A DNA stretch of 47,311 nucleotides from the NCBI GenBank assembly GCA_013002405.1, contig JABDKA010000062.1, positions 1 through 47,311 on the forward strand, written 5' to 3'. The notes below the pieces were generated by a model. The model did no database searches. It had not been told where the DNA came from and saw only the letters and a list, made by a program, of their open reading frames with translations. Every line of letters begins with the position of its first letter. Positions within the stretch are counted from its first letter, which is position 1. Both the position numbers and the translations under genes were made by a program. Of the stretch, positions 33,591 through 40,884 are shown one piece after another. The DNA comes from Sulfitobacter sp. (GTDB lineage Bacteria; Pseudomonadota; Alphaproteobacteria; Rhodobacterales; Rhodobacteraceae).

Positions 33591-35411
33591 CTATCCTAAC
33601 GTTCCCTTGCCCGATCCCACAGCCGATTGCATGGTCTTCACCACCACAAATGCGTCGCGCAGATGGCTACGTTCAAAGTCCGACAGAGCCGATGGATCAA
33701 GGTAGTTCGTGGGCTTCTCTCCTGCCTTCACCTGCGCGGCCTGGTGTTCCAGCCGGGTGTCCGCGATCAGATCGTAGGCATCCAGCAGGTCGGCGCCACC
33801 GGTTTTCGACATGACCCCGGCCGCCATCGCCGCCTCCAGCCGCGCGCGGGTGTTCACCGGGGTCAGGCGCCCCTGCAGCGTATAGATGCGCCCCAGATCG
33901 ACCACCGGCACCACACCATTGTGCTTGAGGTCCAGCCGGTTGCGATGCTCGCCCGACCGGATCGTTGCCAGCCCGCGCAACAGCCCCAAGGGTGGCTGGT
34001 GCTTGAGCGAGTTGGAAATCATGTGTGCGGTGAAGATTGAGTTCTTCGAGGCCTGCTCGAGCGTGCTTTCCTTCAGATCCGCAAAAAGGCGGGTATCGCC
34101 ACCGATGGGGCGCAGATCGAACATGACGGAGGAAAGCATCTGCGCCTCCGGGTTCGGCGTGGCGATCCAGCCCGCGAAATAGGAGCGCCAGGCCGACAGC
34201 GGCTGACACCAGCGCGGGTTGGTCGCCATCATGTCACCGGGACAATAAAAGTATCCGCAGGTGTCCAACCCGTCGCTCACGAACTTTGAAAGGGCGGCGA
34301 AGTAGGGCCTTTGCGCCTCTGAAAAATCATCGGAGAGGATCAGGCAATTGTCCTGATCCGACACGCCGGTTTGTTCCTGCCGCCCCTGACTTCCGCAGGC
34401 GAGCCAGAGGTAGGGGACGGGTGGCGGGCCCAGTTCGGCCTCGGCCAGCGCCAGCAGACGCCGGGTTGCCGTATCCGCGATGTCGGTGATGAGCCGCGTG
34501 ACAACCTCGTGCCGGTTGCCCGCCTCCACCAGTTGCAACAGCAGCGCGGGGATTTCCGTCGTGGCCCGTGCCATCGCCGCTGCATCCGTGGCCTTGGCCA
34601 CGCGGCCCACCAGATCGGCGGAGGACAGGGCCTGCGCGCGGGTCAGATTGGTCTGGGTGACGATCCCGACGAGGCGTCCGTCATCGACGATGGGAATGTG
34701 GCCGATGCCCCGCTCCACCATCAGGTGCAGCACGTCCATAACCAGCGCCTTCGGCTCCAGGGTCAGAGGATTCGCCGTCATTGCAGTAAAGATTGGCCCT
34801 GCCGGATCCAGCCCGCCCGCCACGACGCGGCCGTTCATGTCGCGCACCGTGACGATGCCGCGAAAAACATCCCCGTCGCAGATGCAGATGGAAGAGATAC
34901 GCGCCGCCTGCATCTGCGCGGCGGCTTCCCGAATGGGCGTGTCCGGGGCGCAGATGACCGGATCGCGTGTCATCAGCCGCTCAACCGGTATCGCGGTCAG
35001 ATCCTTGCGATCCCGCCGTGCAGGGCGGCGGCGGTCAAAGAACTTCGCCACCGTTGGGTGGGCCTCGATCAGGGCAAAGAGGATTGCGGCAGGCATTACA
35101 ATCAGGGTGCTTTTGGCCGTGGCGGTCGCCGTGCGGCTTGCCGCCTCATCCCGCAAGAGCGCGCGTTCACCGAACGAATTGCGCGGGCCCAGGATGGACA
35201 GTTGAACACCCGTCTCGTCAGTGATCTCAACTTCGCCCTGAAGGATGATGTAAAGGTGGCTTGCCTGCTGCCCGACCACGAAAACCCTTTCGCCCGGTCC
35301 AAAGGTTTGCGCCTCACAGACCTCGGCCAGCCCGGCCAGATCAGCCTCCGTCAGGCTGTCGTAGGGATGCACAGAGGCAAGAAACTGGGTCAGATGCGCG
35401 GGAAGGGCCAT
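33591..35411 (-). CDS. cNMP-binding/CBS/DUF294 nucleotidyltransferase-like protein
   Basis: 606 residues. A cyclic-nucleotide-binding domain (about 10-125, GERVFVVGQQASHLYIILQGEVEI, SFGERALL) is followed by two CBS motifs (about 148-265, IPVERLMTRDPVICAPDTP and LMVERGIGHIPIVDDGRLVGIVT). A DUF294 nucleotidyltransferase domain (WLACGSQGRQEQTGVSDQDN near 335-354) and the DUF294 C-terminal helical region come last. CBS pairs bind adenine nucleotides. The GSxGRxE...DxD pattern is that of GlnD-like nucleotidyltransferases, so an energy-sensing transferase is likely. It follows the ActP-type gene by 110 bases. Catalytic target unknown; the residues needed for nucleotidyl transfer appear present. Confidence 0.92.
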   Translation of the reverse strand: MALPAHLTQFLASVHPYDSLTEADLAGLAEVCEAQTFGPGERVFVVGQQASHLYIILQGEVEITDETGVQLSILGPRNSFGERALLRDEAASRTATATAKSTLIVMPAAILFALIEAHPTVAKFFDRRRPARRDRKDLTAIPVERLMTRDPVICAPDTPIREAAAQMQAARISSICICDGDVFRGIVTVRDMNGRVVAGGLDPAGPIFTAMTANPLTLEPKALVMDVLHLMVERGIGHIPIVDDGRLVGIVTQTNLTRAQALSSADLVGRVAKATDAAAMARATTEIPALLLQLVEAGNRHEVVTRLITDIADTATRRLLALAEAELGPPPVPYLWLACGSQGRQEQTGVSDQDNCLILSDDFSEAQRPYFAALSKFVSDGLDTCGYFYCPGDMMATNPRWCQPLSAWRSYFAGWIATPNPEAQMLSSVMFDLRPIGGDTRLFADLKESTLEQASKNSIFTAHMISNSLKHQPPLGLLRGLATIRSGEHRNRLDLKHNGVVPVVDLGRIYTLQGRLTPVNTRARLEAAMAAGVMSKTGGADLLDAYDLIADTRLEHQAAQVKAGEKPTNYLDPSALSDFERSHLRDAFVVVKTMQSAVGSGKGTLG

Positions 35412-35431
35412 TCAATCGTCCTTCGAAAAAG

Positions 35432-35464
35432 GAAAAAGACCTGCCCACCATAACGCGAGCAGGC
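35432..35464 (-). terminator. Possible weak terminator downstream of the symporter gene
   Basis: On the minus strand a CCTGC/GCAGG pair (35440-35444 and 35459-35463) is followed by five T residues (35433-35437). The stem is only 5 pairs with a 14-base loop, so strength is doubtful. If real it would attenuate reading into the DUF294 gene. Confidence 0.25.
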
Positions 35465-35482
35465 CCAGTTGGTCAGGAAGTC

Positions 35483-35512
35483 CACCGCCGCAAAAAGGAA
35501 TCTGCGGCGATG
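35483..35512. repeat. Inverted repeat between ActP and DUF294 genes
   Basis: CACCGCCGCA and TGCGGCGATG pair over 10 positions with one wobble and a 10-base loop. It lies just after the ActP stop. It could stabilise the 3' end of the upstream message or mark a processing point; no T-tract follows directly. Confidence 0.45.
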
Positions 35513-35521
35513 GGGGGAGGG

Positions 35522-37309
35522 TTAGTGTCCTTCGATAGCGACGCCTGCCCCGCGGGGGACACGCACGCTTTCGACCAGATCCCTGATCTCTTGTGGGGTT
35601 TCCTTGGTCATGCCGGAGACCACGTAGGCCACCCCGAAGTTGACCAGCGCACCGATTGCACCGAAGGAGGTCGACTTGATCGGCCCGAGCAGCGGGTTTG
35701 CATCGGTAAAGGAGTTGGTGTCAGGGATGAAGAACCAGCCCTTGTGCAGGAAGATATAAAGCAGTGTGACAACCAGACCGGCCAGCATCCCCGCAACCGC
35801 GCCCACGTTGTTGATACGGGTGGAGAAGATGCCCATCATCAGCGCAGGGAAGATCGAGGCCGCCGCGAGACCAAAGGCCAGGGCCACCGTTTGCGCCGCA
35901 AATCCGGGTGGGTTGAGGCCCAGAAGAACCGCCACGACGATTGCTGCCGCCATGGAAATCCGCGCTGCCGTCAGCTCATTTTTCTCACTCATGTTCGGGG
36001 TCAGCTGACCCTTGAGGAGGTCGTGCGAGACCGCCGAGGAGATGGCAAGCAAGAGACCCGCAGCCGTTGAGAGCGCCGCCGCAAGGCCGCCCGCCGCCAC
36101 AAGGCCGATCACCCAGCCGGGAAGCGATGCAATTTCGGGGTTGGCCAGCACGAGGATGTCACGGTTGAAGTTGGTCAGCTCATTGCCTTCCCAACCCTTC
36201 TCGGCCGCTTTGGCCTGCAGATCGGCATTCTTGTCGTTGTAGTACTGGATCATGCCGTCGCCGTTCTTGTCTTCCCAGCCAAGAAGACCGGTCTTCTGCC
36301 AGGTCGCCATCCAGGCGTACTCGGGATCGTTCTCGATCTGCTCAACGCTCACCGCAGGGGCGTCCGTGCCATTGGGCCACATCAGTTCGGAGATGTTGAG
36401 CCGCGCCATGGCTCCCACAGCCGGGGCCGTCAGGTAGAGCAGTGCGATGAAGACCAGCGTCCAGCCTGCGGACCAGCGTGCGTCGGATACCTTGGGCACC
36501 GTAAAGAAGCGCATGATCACGTGGGGCAGACCCGCCGTGCCGATCATCAGCGACAGGGTGAAAAGCACCATATTGATGGTTGAGCCGTGGGCGGCCGTAT
36601 ATTCGGCAAAGCCAAGGTCGGTCACGATCTGGTTCAGCTTGGCCAGCAGCGGCTCACCGGATGCCTGGTGATCGCCGAACAGACCCAGCGCCGGGATCGG
36701 ATTGCCCGTGAGTTGCAGGGAGATGAAGACCGCAGGGATCGTATAGGCTGTGATCAGCACGCAGTACTGTGCAACCTGCGTATAGGTCACGCCCTTCATG
36801 CCGCCGAAAACGGCGTAGGCAAAGACCACGCAAGCCCCGATCAGCAGCCCCCAGAAGGCGTCGATCTCGAGGAAACGGCCAAAGGCGATGCCCACGCCCT
36901 GCATCTGGCCGATCACGTAGGTGATGGAGGCCACCAGCAGACAAACCACGGCAACCATGCGCGCGGTCTTGGAATAGAACCGGTCGCCGATGAATTCGGA
37001 CACCGTGAACTTGCCGAACTTGCGCAGGTAGGGTGCCAGAAGAAGCGCCAGCAGCACGTAGCCCCCGGTCCAGCCCATCAGGAAGGAAGAGTTGTCGTAG
37101 CCCGTAAAGGCGATCAGCCCCGCCATCGAGATGAAGGAAGCGGCAGACATCCAGTCAGCAGCCGTTGCCATGCCGTTGGTGACAGGGTGAACGCCGCGCC
37201 CGGCTGCGTAGAATTCGGATGTGGAACCCGCACGGGCCCAGACGGCGATGCCGATATAGAGCGCAAAGGACGCGCCAACGAAGAGCAGATTGAGTGTAAA
37301 CTGATCCAT
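35522..37309 (-). CDS. actP: Sodium:solute symporter, ActP-like acetate permease
   Basis: 595 residues of the SSS family with about thirteen spans. Blocks such as FYAAGRGVHPVTNGMATAADWMSAASFISMAGLIA, FGGMKGVTYTQVAQY and AAGLLLAISSAVSHDLLKG are typical of acetate/pyruvate symporters. Co-occurrence with a DUF4212 gene and acs supports acetate. An extra hydrophilic loop at about residues 310-390 contains DKNGDGMIQYYN, matching an EF-hand-like calcium loop except for Asn at position 12. It starts 4 bases after the DUF4212 stop, with the ribosome site GAGGAA overlapping that stop. The protein imports acetate with Na+ at the inner membrane. Confidence 0.92.
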   Translation of the reverse strand: MDQFTLNLLFVGASFALYIGIAVWARAGSTSEFYAAGRGVHPVTNGMATAADWMSAASFISMAGLIAFTGYDNSSFLMGWTGGYVLLALLLAPYLRKFGKFTVSEFIGDRFYSKTARMVAVVCLLVASITYVIGQMQGVGIAFGRFLEIDAFWGLLIGACVVFAYAVFGGMKGVTYTQVAQYCVLITAYTIPAVFISLQLTGNPIPALGLFGDHQASGEPLLAKLNQIVTDLGFAEYTAAHGSTINMVLFTLSLMIGTAGLPHVIMRFFTVPKVSDARWSAGWTLVFIALLYLTAPAVGAMARLNISELMWPNGTDAPAVSVEQIENDPEYAWMATWQKTGLLGWEDKNGDGMIQYYNDKNADLQAKAAEKGWEGNELTNFNRDILVLANPEIASLPGWVIGLVAAGGLAAALSTAAGLLLAISSAVSHDLLKGQLTPNMSEKNELTAARISMAAAIVVAVLLGLNPPGFAAQTVALAFGLAAASIFPALMMGIFSTRINNVGAVAGMLAGLVVTLLYIFLHKGWFFIPDTNSFTDANPLLGPIKSTSFGAIGALVNFGVAYVVSGMTKETPQEIRDLVESVRVPRGAGVAIEGH

Positions 37310-37313
37310 TTGA

Positions 37314-37574
37314 TTATTCCTCGTCCACGCCGTGTTCCTGGTCGAGCCTGTTCATGCGCCAGGCATAGAAGAAGATCAGGATTAGGAAGACGATGATTGA
37401 GCCTTGCTGGGCAAACCAGAAGCCAAGGTCGGTACCGCCCACGTCAATCCCGGAAAGTGCCGGGCGCAGGATGATCCCGAACCCGAATGAGACCAGCGCC
37501 CAGATGACGAGGCTGATCAGGATGAGACGCACATTGGCACTCCAATAGGCGTTGTTGTCAGTGTTCTGGGACAT
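37314..37574 (-). CDS. DUF4212 small membrane subunit of the acetate symporter
   Basis: 86 residues with two membrane spans (about 15-35 and 48-68), starting MSQNTDNNAYWSANVRLILISL and ending MNRLDQEHGVDEE. The pattern YW..N.R......W and GSI..F..LIFFYAW.MN.LD is typical of DUF4212 proteins, which are encoded just before ActP-type sodium:solute symporters and probably act as small partner subunits (compare DUF485/YjcH in E. coli). Excellent ribosome site GGAGGGGG lies 5 bases before ATG 37574. Its stop overlaps the ribosome site of the ActP gene, so translation of the two is probably coupled. Confidence 0.92.
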   Translation of the reverse strand: MSQNTDNNAYWSANVRLILISLVIWALVSFGFGIILRPALSGIDVGGTDLGFWFAQQGSIIVFLILIFFYAWRMNRLDQEHGVDEE

Positions 37575-37598
37575 TGTTCCCCCTCCGTATGGTTCCCT

Positions 37599-37618
37599 GA
37601 AGCCCTGCTCGGGGCTTC
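37599..37618. repeat. Perfect 7-bp hairpin between adenylate kinase and DUF4212 genes
   Basis: GAAGCCC and GGGCTTC enclose a 6-base loop in the 55-base gap. No T-tract follows on the minus strand, so it is more likely an RNA-processing or stability element, letting acs-adk and DUF4212-actP differ in amount. Confidence 0.5.
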
Positions 37619-37629
37619 CATGAAATGCC

Positions 37630-38316
37630 TTATGTCGTGGCTTGCGACACGAGAGCGTTGAGTTGGGCGGCAATCTTGTCGATGGCCCCCATCGCCGGGA
37701 CGCGGGAAAGCGCCCCTTTGGATTGGTAGTAGTCGATCAGCGGGGCGGTCTGGGCGTGATAGGCTTCGAGCCTTTGCGCCACGGTCGCTGCATTGTCGTC
37801 CGCGCGGCGCTTCATGTCGGTGCTGCCGCAGGTGTCACAGGTGCCGGACTGTGCCGTGGGTTTGAAGCTGTCGTGGTAACCCTCACCGCAGCCGCCGCAG
37901 GTGAAGCGGCCGGAAATCCGCTCGACCATCGCCGCATCCTCGACCTCAAGACTGATGGCCGCGTCGATCCGCTGTCCGGTGATGGCCAGAAGATCGTCCA
38001 GCGCCTCGGCCTGAACGGTGGTTCGGGGAAAGCCATCAAGGATCACGCCACGGGCGCAATCGGTTTCGGCCAGCCGGTCCCGCAGGATGGCGATCACGAT
38101 CTCATCGCTTACCAGATCGCCCGCCTCCATCACGGCCTTGGCGCGCTTGCCCGCCTCCGTACCCGCAGAAACGGCGGCACGCAAAAGGTCACCGGTGGAA
38201 AGCTGAACAAGGCCGTGCGCCTCTTCCAGCATCCGCGCCTGGGTGCCCTTACCTGCACCGGGAGGGCCCAGCAGGATCAGTACGGGTGCGGTTGTCGGGG
38301 TGGTGGCGCCGTCCAT
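37630..38316 (-). CDS. adk: Adenylate kinase (second-type, next to acs)
   Basis: About 228 residues. The P-loop LGPPGAGKGTQA lies near residues 16-27, followed by STGDLLRAA, DGFPRT, and a LID domain with a Cys4 zinc motif (CGGC ... CDTC, about 138-163), then KRRADD. It catalyses AMP + ATP to 2 ADP in the cytoplasm. Its start overlaps the acs stop (ATG at 38319 or 38316; the second has better spacing from GGAGGG), so it is translationally coupled to acs. Acs makes AMP and PPi, and this enzyme removes the AMP. Alphaproteobacteria usually carry adk in the ribosomal protein cluster, so this may be a second copy. Confidence 0.93.
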   Translation of the reverse strand: MDGATTPTTAPVLILLGPPGAGKGTQARMLEEAHGLVQLSTGDLLRAAVSAGTEAGKRAKAVMEAGDLVSDEIVIAILRDRLAETDCARGVILDGFPRTTVQAEALDDLLAITGQRIDAAISLEVEDAAMVERISGRFTCGGCGEGYHDSFKPTAQSGTCDTCGSTDMKRRADDNAATVAQRLEAYHAQTAPLIDYYQSKGALSRVPAMGAIDKIAAQLNALVSQATT

Positions 38317-40289
38317 CATGCGTCCCTCCGGTTCATGCGGTTCTCAATGAGGTCATCGACCACGGAAGGATCAGCGAGGGTCGAGGTGTCGCCAAGGGCA
38401 CCGAAATCATCTTCGGCAATCTTGCGCAGGATGCGGCGCATGATCTTGCCAGAGCGTGTCTTGGGCAGGCCGGGGGCCCACTGGATCAGATCGGGCTTTG
38501 CGATGGGGCCGATCTCCGTGCGGACCCAGGTTTCCAGTTCCTTGCGCAATGCGTCCGTAGGGTGTTCGCCATTCATCAGCGTGACGTAGGCGTAGATACC
38601 TTGCCCCTTCACATCGTGCGGGTAACCGACCACGGCGCTCTCGGCGACCTTGGCGTGGGCGACAAGTGCGCTTTCGACTTCGGCGGTGCCCATCCGGTGA
38701 CCGGAGACGTTGATCACGTCATCCACGCGGCCCGTGATCCAGTAATCACCATCCTCATCGCGGCGACAGCCGTCGCCGGAGAAGTAGTAGCCCTTGTAAT
38801 CGCTGAAATAGGTCTTTTCGAACCGTTCATGATCGCCCCAGACAGTACGCATTTGACCGGGCCAACTGTCGGCCATGCAGAGCACGCCTTCAACGCCGTT
38901 GCCTTCGACCACGTCACCGGTCGTCGGCTCAAGCACCACGGGCCGGACACCGAAGAAGGGTTGCTGAGCGGCCCCGGGTTTCAGCCTGGTGGCACCGGGC
39001 AGCGGGGTCAGCATGTGACCGCCTGTTTCTGTCTGCCAGAAGGTATCGACGATAGGACAGTTCCCTTTGCCGACAACCTCATTGTACCAGGTCCAGGCTT
39101 CGGGATTGATCGGCTCACCAACCGACCCCAGCAGGCGGAGGCTGGACAGGTCGTACTTTTCCACCCATTCGTTGCCCGCACCCATCAGCGCGCGGATGGC
39201 AGTGGGGGCGGTATAGAACTGGTTGACCTGATGCTTTTCGCAGGTCTTCCAGAAACGGCCCGCATCGGGGTAGGTCGGCACGCCCTCGAACATGATGGTC
39301 GTCGCGCCATTGGCAAGCGGCCCGTAAACGATATAGCTGTGCCCCGTGACCCATCCCACGTCAGCGGTGCACCAGAAGACATCGCCGTCGTGATAGTCAA
39401 AGACGATCTCGTGGGTCATGGCGGCATAGACCAGATAACCGCCCGAGCTGTGGACAACCCCCTTGGGTTGACCGGTGGAGCCGGACGTATAAAGGATGAA
39501 GAGCGGGTCTTCGGCACCCATCTCCTCGGGCGCACAGTCGGCGGAGGCTTCGGCCATAAGTGCCGTGCAGTCATAGTCGCGGTCGGTCCAGCTGGTCTGA
39601 CCGTAGGTCCGCTTGCCCAACAGGCACTTCACATCCTCATTGCAGTGCAAGAGCGCCGCATCGGTGTTTGATTTCAGCGGTGTTTCTCGTCCGCCCCGGG
39701 GCGCGTGATCTGCGGTAATGACAACCTTGGCGTCACACCCGTTGATACGCGCCCCCAGGGCGTCCGGGGAGAACCCAGCGAAAACGATGGAATGAATGGC
39801 CCCGATCCGGGCGCAGGCGAGCATGGCGTAGGCGGCCTCGGGGATCATGGGCAGGTAGATGACGACCCGGTCGCCCTTTGTGACGCCAAGGCCTTTCAGC
39901 ACATTGGCCATCTTGCAGACGGAAGCGTGCAGATCGCGATAGGTGATGTGCTGGGCATCGTCCTTTGACGGATCGTCCGGCTCCCAGATGATGGCGGTCT
40001 GGTCGCCGCGAGTCCTTAGGTGGCGGTCGATGCAGTTTGCAGAGACGTTCAGCGTGCCATCCTCGAACCAGCGGATGTCGATTTTGCCCGGCTCAAAGGA
40101 GGTGTTCTTCACCTTGGTGAAGGGGGTCATCCAGTTGATGCGCTGACCCTGTTCGGCCCAGAAGCTGTCCGGATCGGATATCGATGCCGCGTACATCTTC
40201 GCATAATCGGACGCGGTGACATGAGCGCGTTCAGTGGTTGCAGCGGAAGGCGGATAGACCGCCGGTTTGACCGGGACTTGGGTGTTCAA
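38316..40289 (-). CDS. acs: Acetyl-CoA synthetase (acetate-CoA ligase)
   Basis: 657 residues, the usual Acs length. Blocks: [42 protein letters not shown] (ATP loop), [53 protein letters not shown], and the C-terminal [18 protein letters not shown] with the catalytic/acetylatable Lys. It converts acetate, ATP and CoA to acetyl-CoA, AMP and PPi. The start is TTG at 40289, supported by a perfect AGGAGG site 9 bases upstream; the longer frame to 40346 is Pro/Arg-rich non-coding sequence. First gene of the acetate operon, followed by the overlapping adk. An AT-rich promoter region lies upstream. Confidence 0.95.
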   Translation of the reverse strand: MNTQVPVKPAVYPPSAATTERAHVTASDYAKMYAASISDPDSFWAEQGQRINWMTPFTKVKNTSFEPGKIDIRWFEDGTLNVSANCIDRHLRTRGDQTAIIWEPDDPSKDDAQHITYRDLHASVCKMANVLKGLGVTKGDRVVIYLPMIPEAAYAMLACARIGAIHSIVFAGFSPDALGARINGCDAKVVITADHAPRGGRETPLKSNTDAALLHCNEDVKCLLGKRTYGQTSWTDRDYDCTALMAEASADCAPEEMGAEDPLFILYTSGSTGQPKGVVHSSGGYLVYAAMTHEIVFDYHDGDVFWCTADVGWVTGHSYIVYGPLANGATTIMFEGVPTYPDAGRFWKTCEKHQVNQFYTAPTAIRALMGAGNEWVEKYDLSSLRLLGSVGEPINPEAWTWYNEVVGKGNCPIVDTFWQTETGGHMLTPLPGATRLKPGAAQQPFFGVRPVVLEPTTGDVVEGNGVEGVLCMADSWPGQMRTVWGDHERFEKTYFSDYKGYYFSGDGCRRDEDGDYWITGRVDDVINVSGHRMGTAEVESALVAHAKVAESAVVGYPHDVKGQGIYAYVTLMNGEHPTDALRKELETWVRTEIGPIAKPDLIQWAPGLPKTRSGKIMRRILRKIAEDDFGALGDTSTLADPSVVDDLIENRMNRRDA

Positions 40290-40436
40290 GGCTTTTCTCC
40301 TCCTGCGGTGCGGCCCTGGTCCGGATGGCCGGGACGGGGCGCACATTTCTGAAGGCGAATATACCTGGGTCTGTAAATTCTATGTGGTGTATGCTGGATT
40401 TAAATGATTTTTTTGTAAATATTTTTCGGCTTTTTC

Positions 40437-40469
40437 TCGAAAGATGTAAATAAATTCGCATCTTTTCGA
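40437..40469. promoter_or_regulatory. Inverted repeat in the acs promoter region
   Basis: TCGAAAGATG and CATCTTTTCGA face each other across 12 AT-rich bases; one extra T interrupts the second arm. It lies about 150 bases before the acs start and could be an operator or RNA hairpin. The binding protein is unknown. Confidence 0.4.
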
Positions 40470-40580
40470 AATCTCCAATGTTTACCAAGTGGTAGCCAAT
40501 CTGGTGCTGCCAAGGTTTCGGCGCTAACAGTATGCGAATGTATACAGAACTGATGGTCGGCCGCTCCCTCCGTTTGGTGC

Positions 40581-40591
40581 GACAAATTGTC
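40581..40591. promoter_or_regulatory. Short palindrome GACAAATTGTC
   Basis: GACAA and TTGTC mirror each other around a single A in the acs/RTX intergenic region. A possible regulator half-site pair, but 11 bases can arise by chance. Confidence 0.25.
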
Positions 40592-40884
40592 AAAAGGGAT
40601 GAGTAGGTCCGTCAGATGGCGACTCCTCTCCGCGCAAGTTCAGCCGATGAGCCACATTTGATTCGTTAAAACTCCCTCAATCTGAGGCCTATTGTGTCCT
40701 GCTTCCGAACAAGCCGTGACATCGTGGACGACTGTTCCCAGCCGCGCACCGAAATACGGCAGTTCGGCCCAATTTCCGCCTTTTTCTTGGAATGCGGGCA
40801 CCAACTTGGCCAAGAATAAGGCGCTGTGGGGGCACAAAGCGGGCGACAAGAACACAATCGTCCGTGTGTGCAGGGCGGTTGCTA

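Larger units (their letters stand above)
40290..40884. other. AT-rich divergent regulatory region upstream of acs
   Basis: 595 bases with no convincing gene. The first 250 bases are far richer in A+T than the rest of the window and contain the inverted repeats listed at 40437-40469 and 40581-40591, as expected for a controlled acs promoter. The last 250 bases hold only chance frames; one minus-strand frame at 40640-40855 reads like protein in its middle (GGNWAELPYFGARLG) and may be a gene remnant, but I cannot name it. Confidence 0.5.

Noticed and set aside
40640-40855. Minus-strand frame upstream of the RTX gene
   Set aside because: No ribosome site and several overlapping chance frames; kept only as a remark in the intergenic entry.
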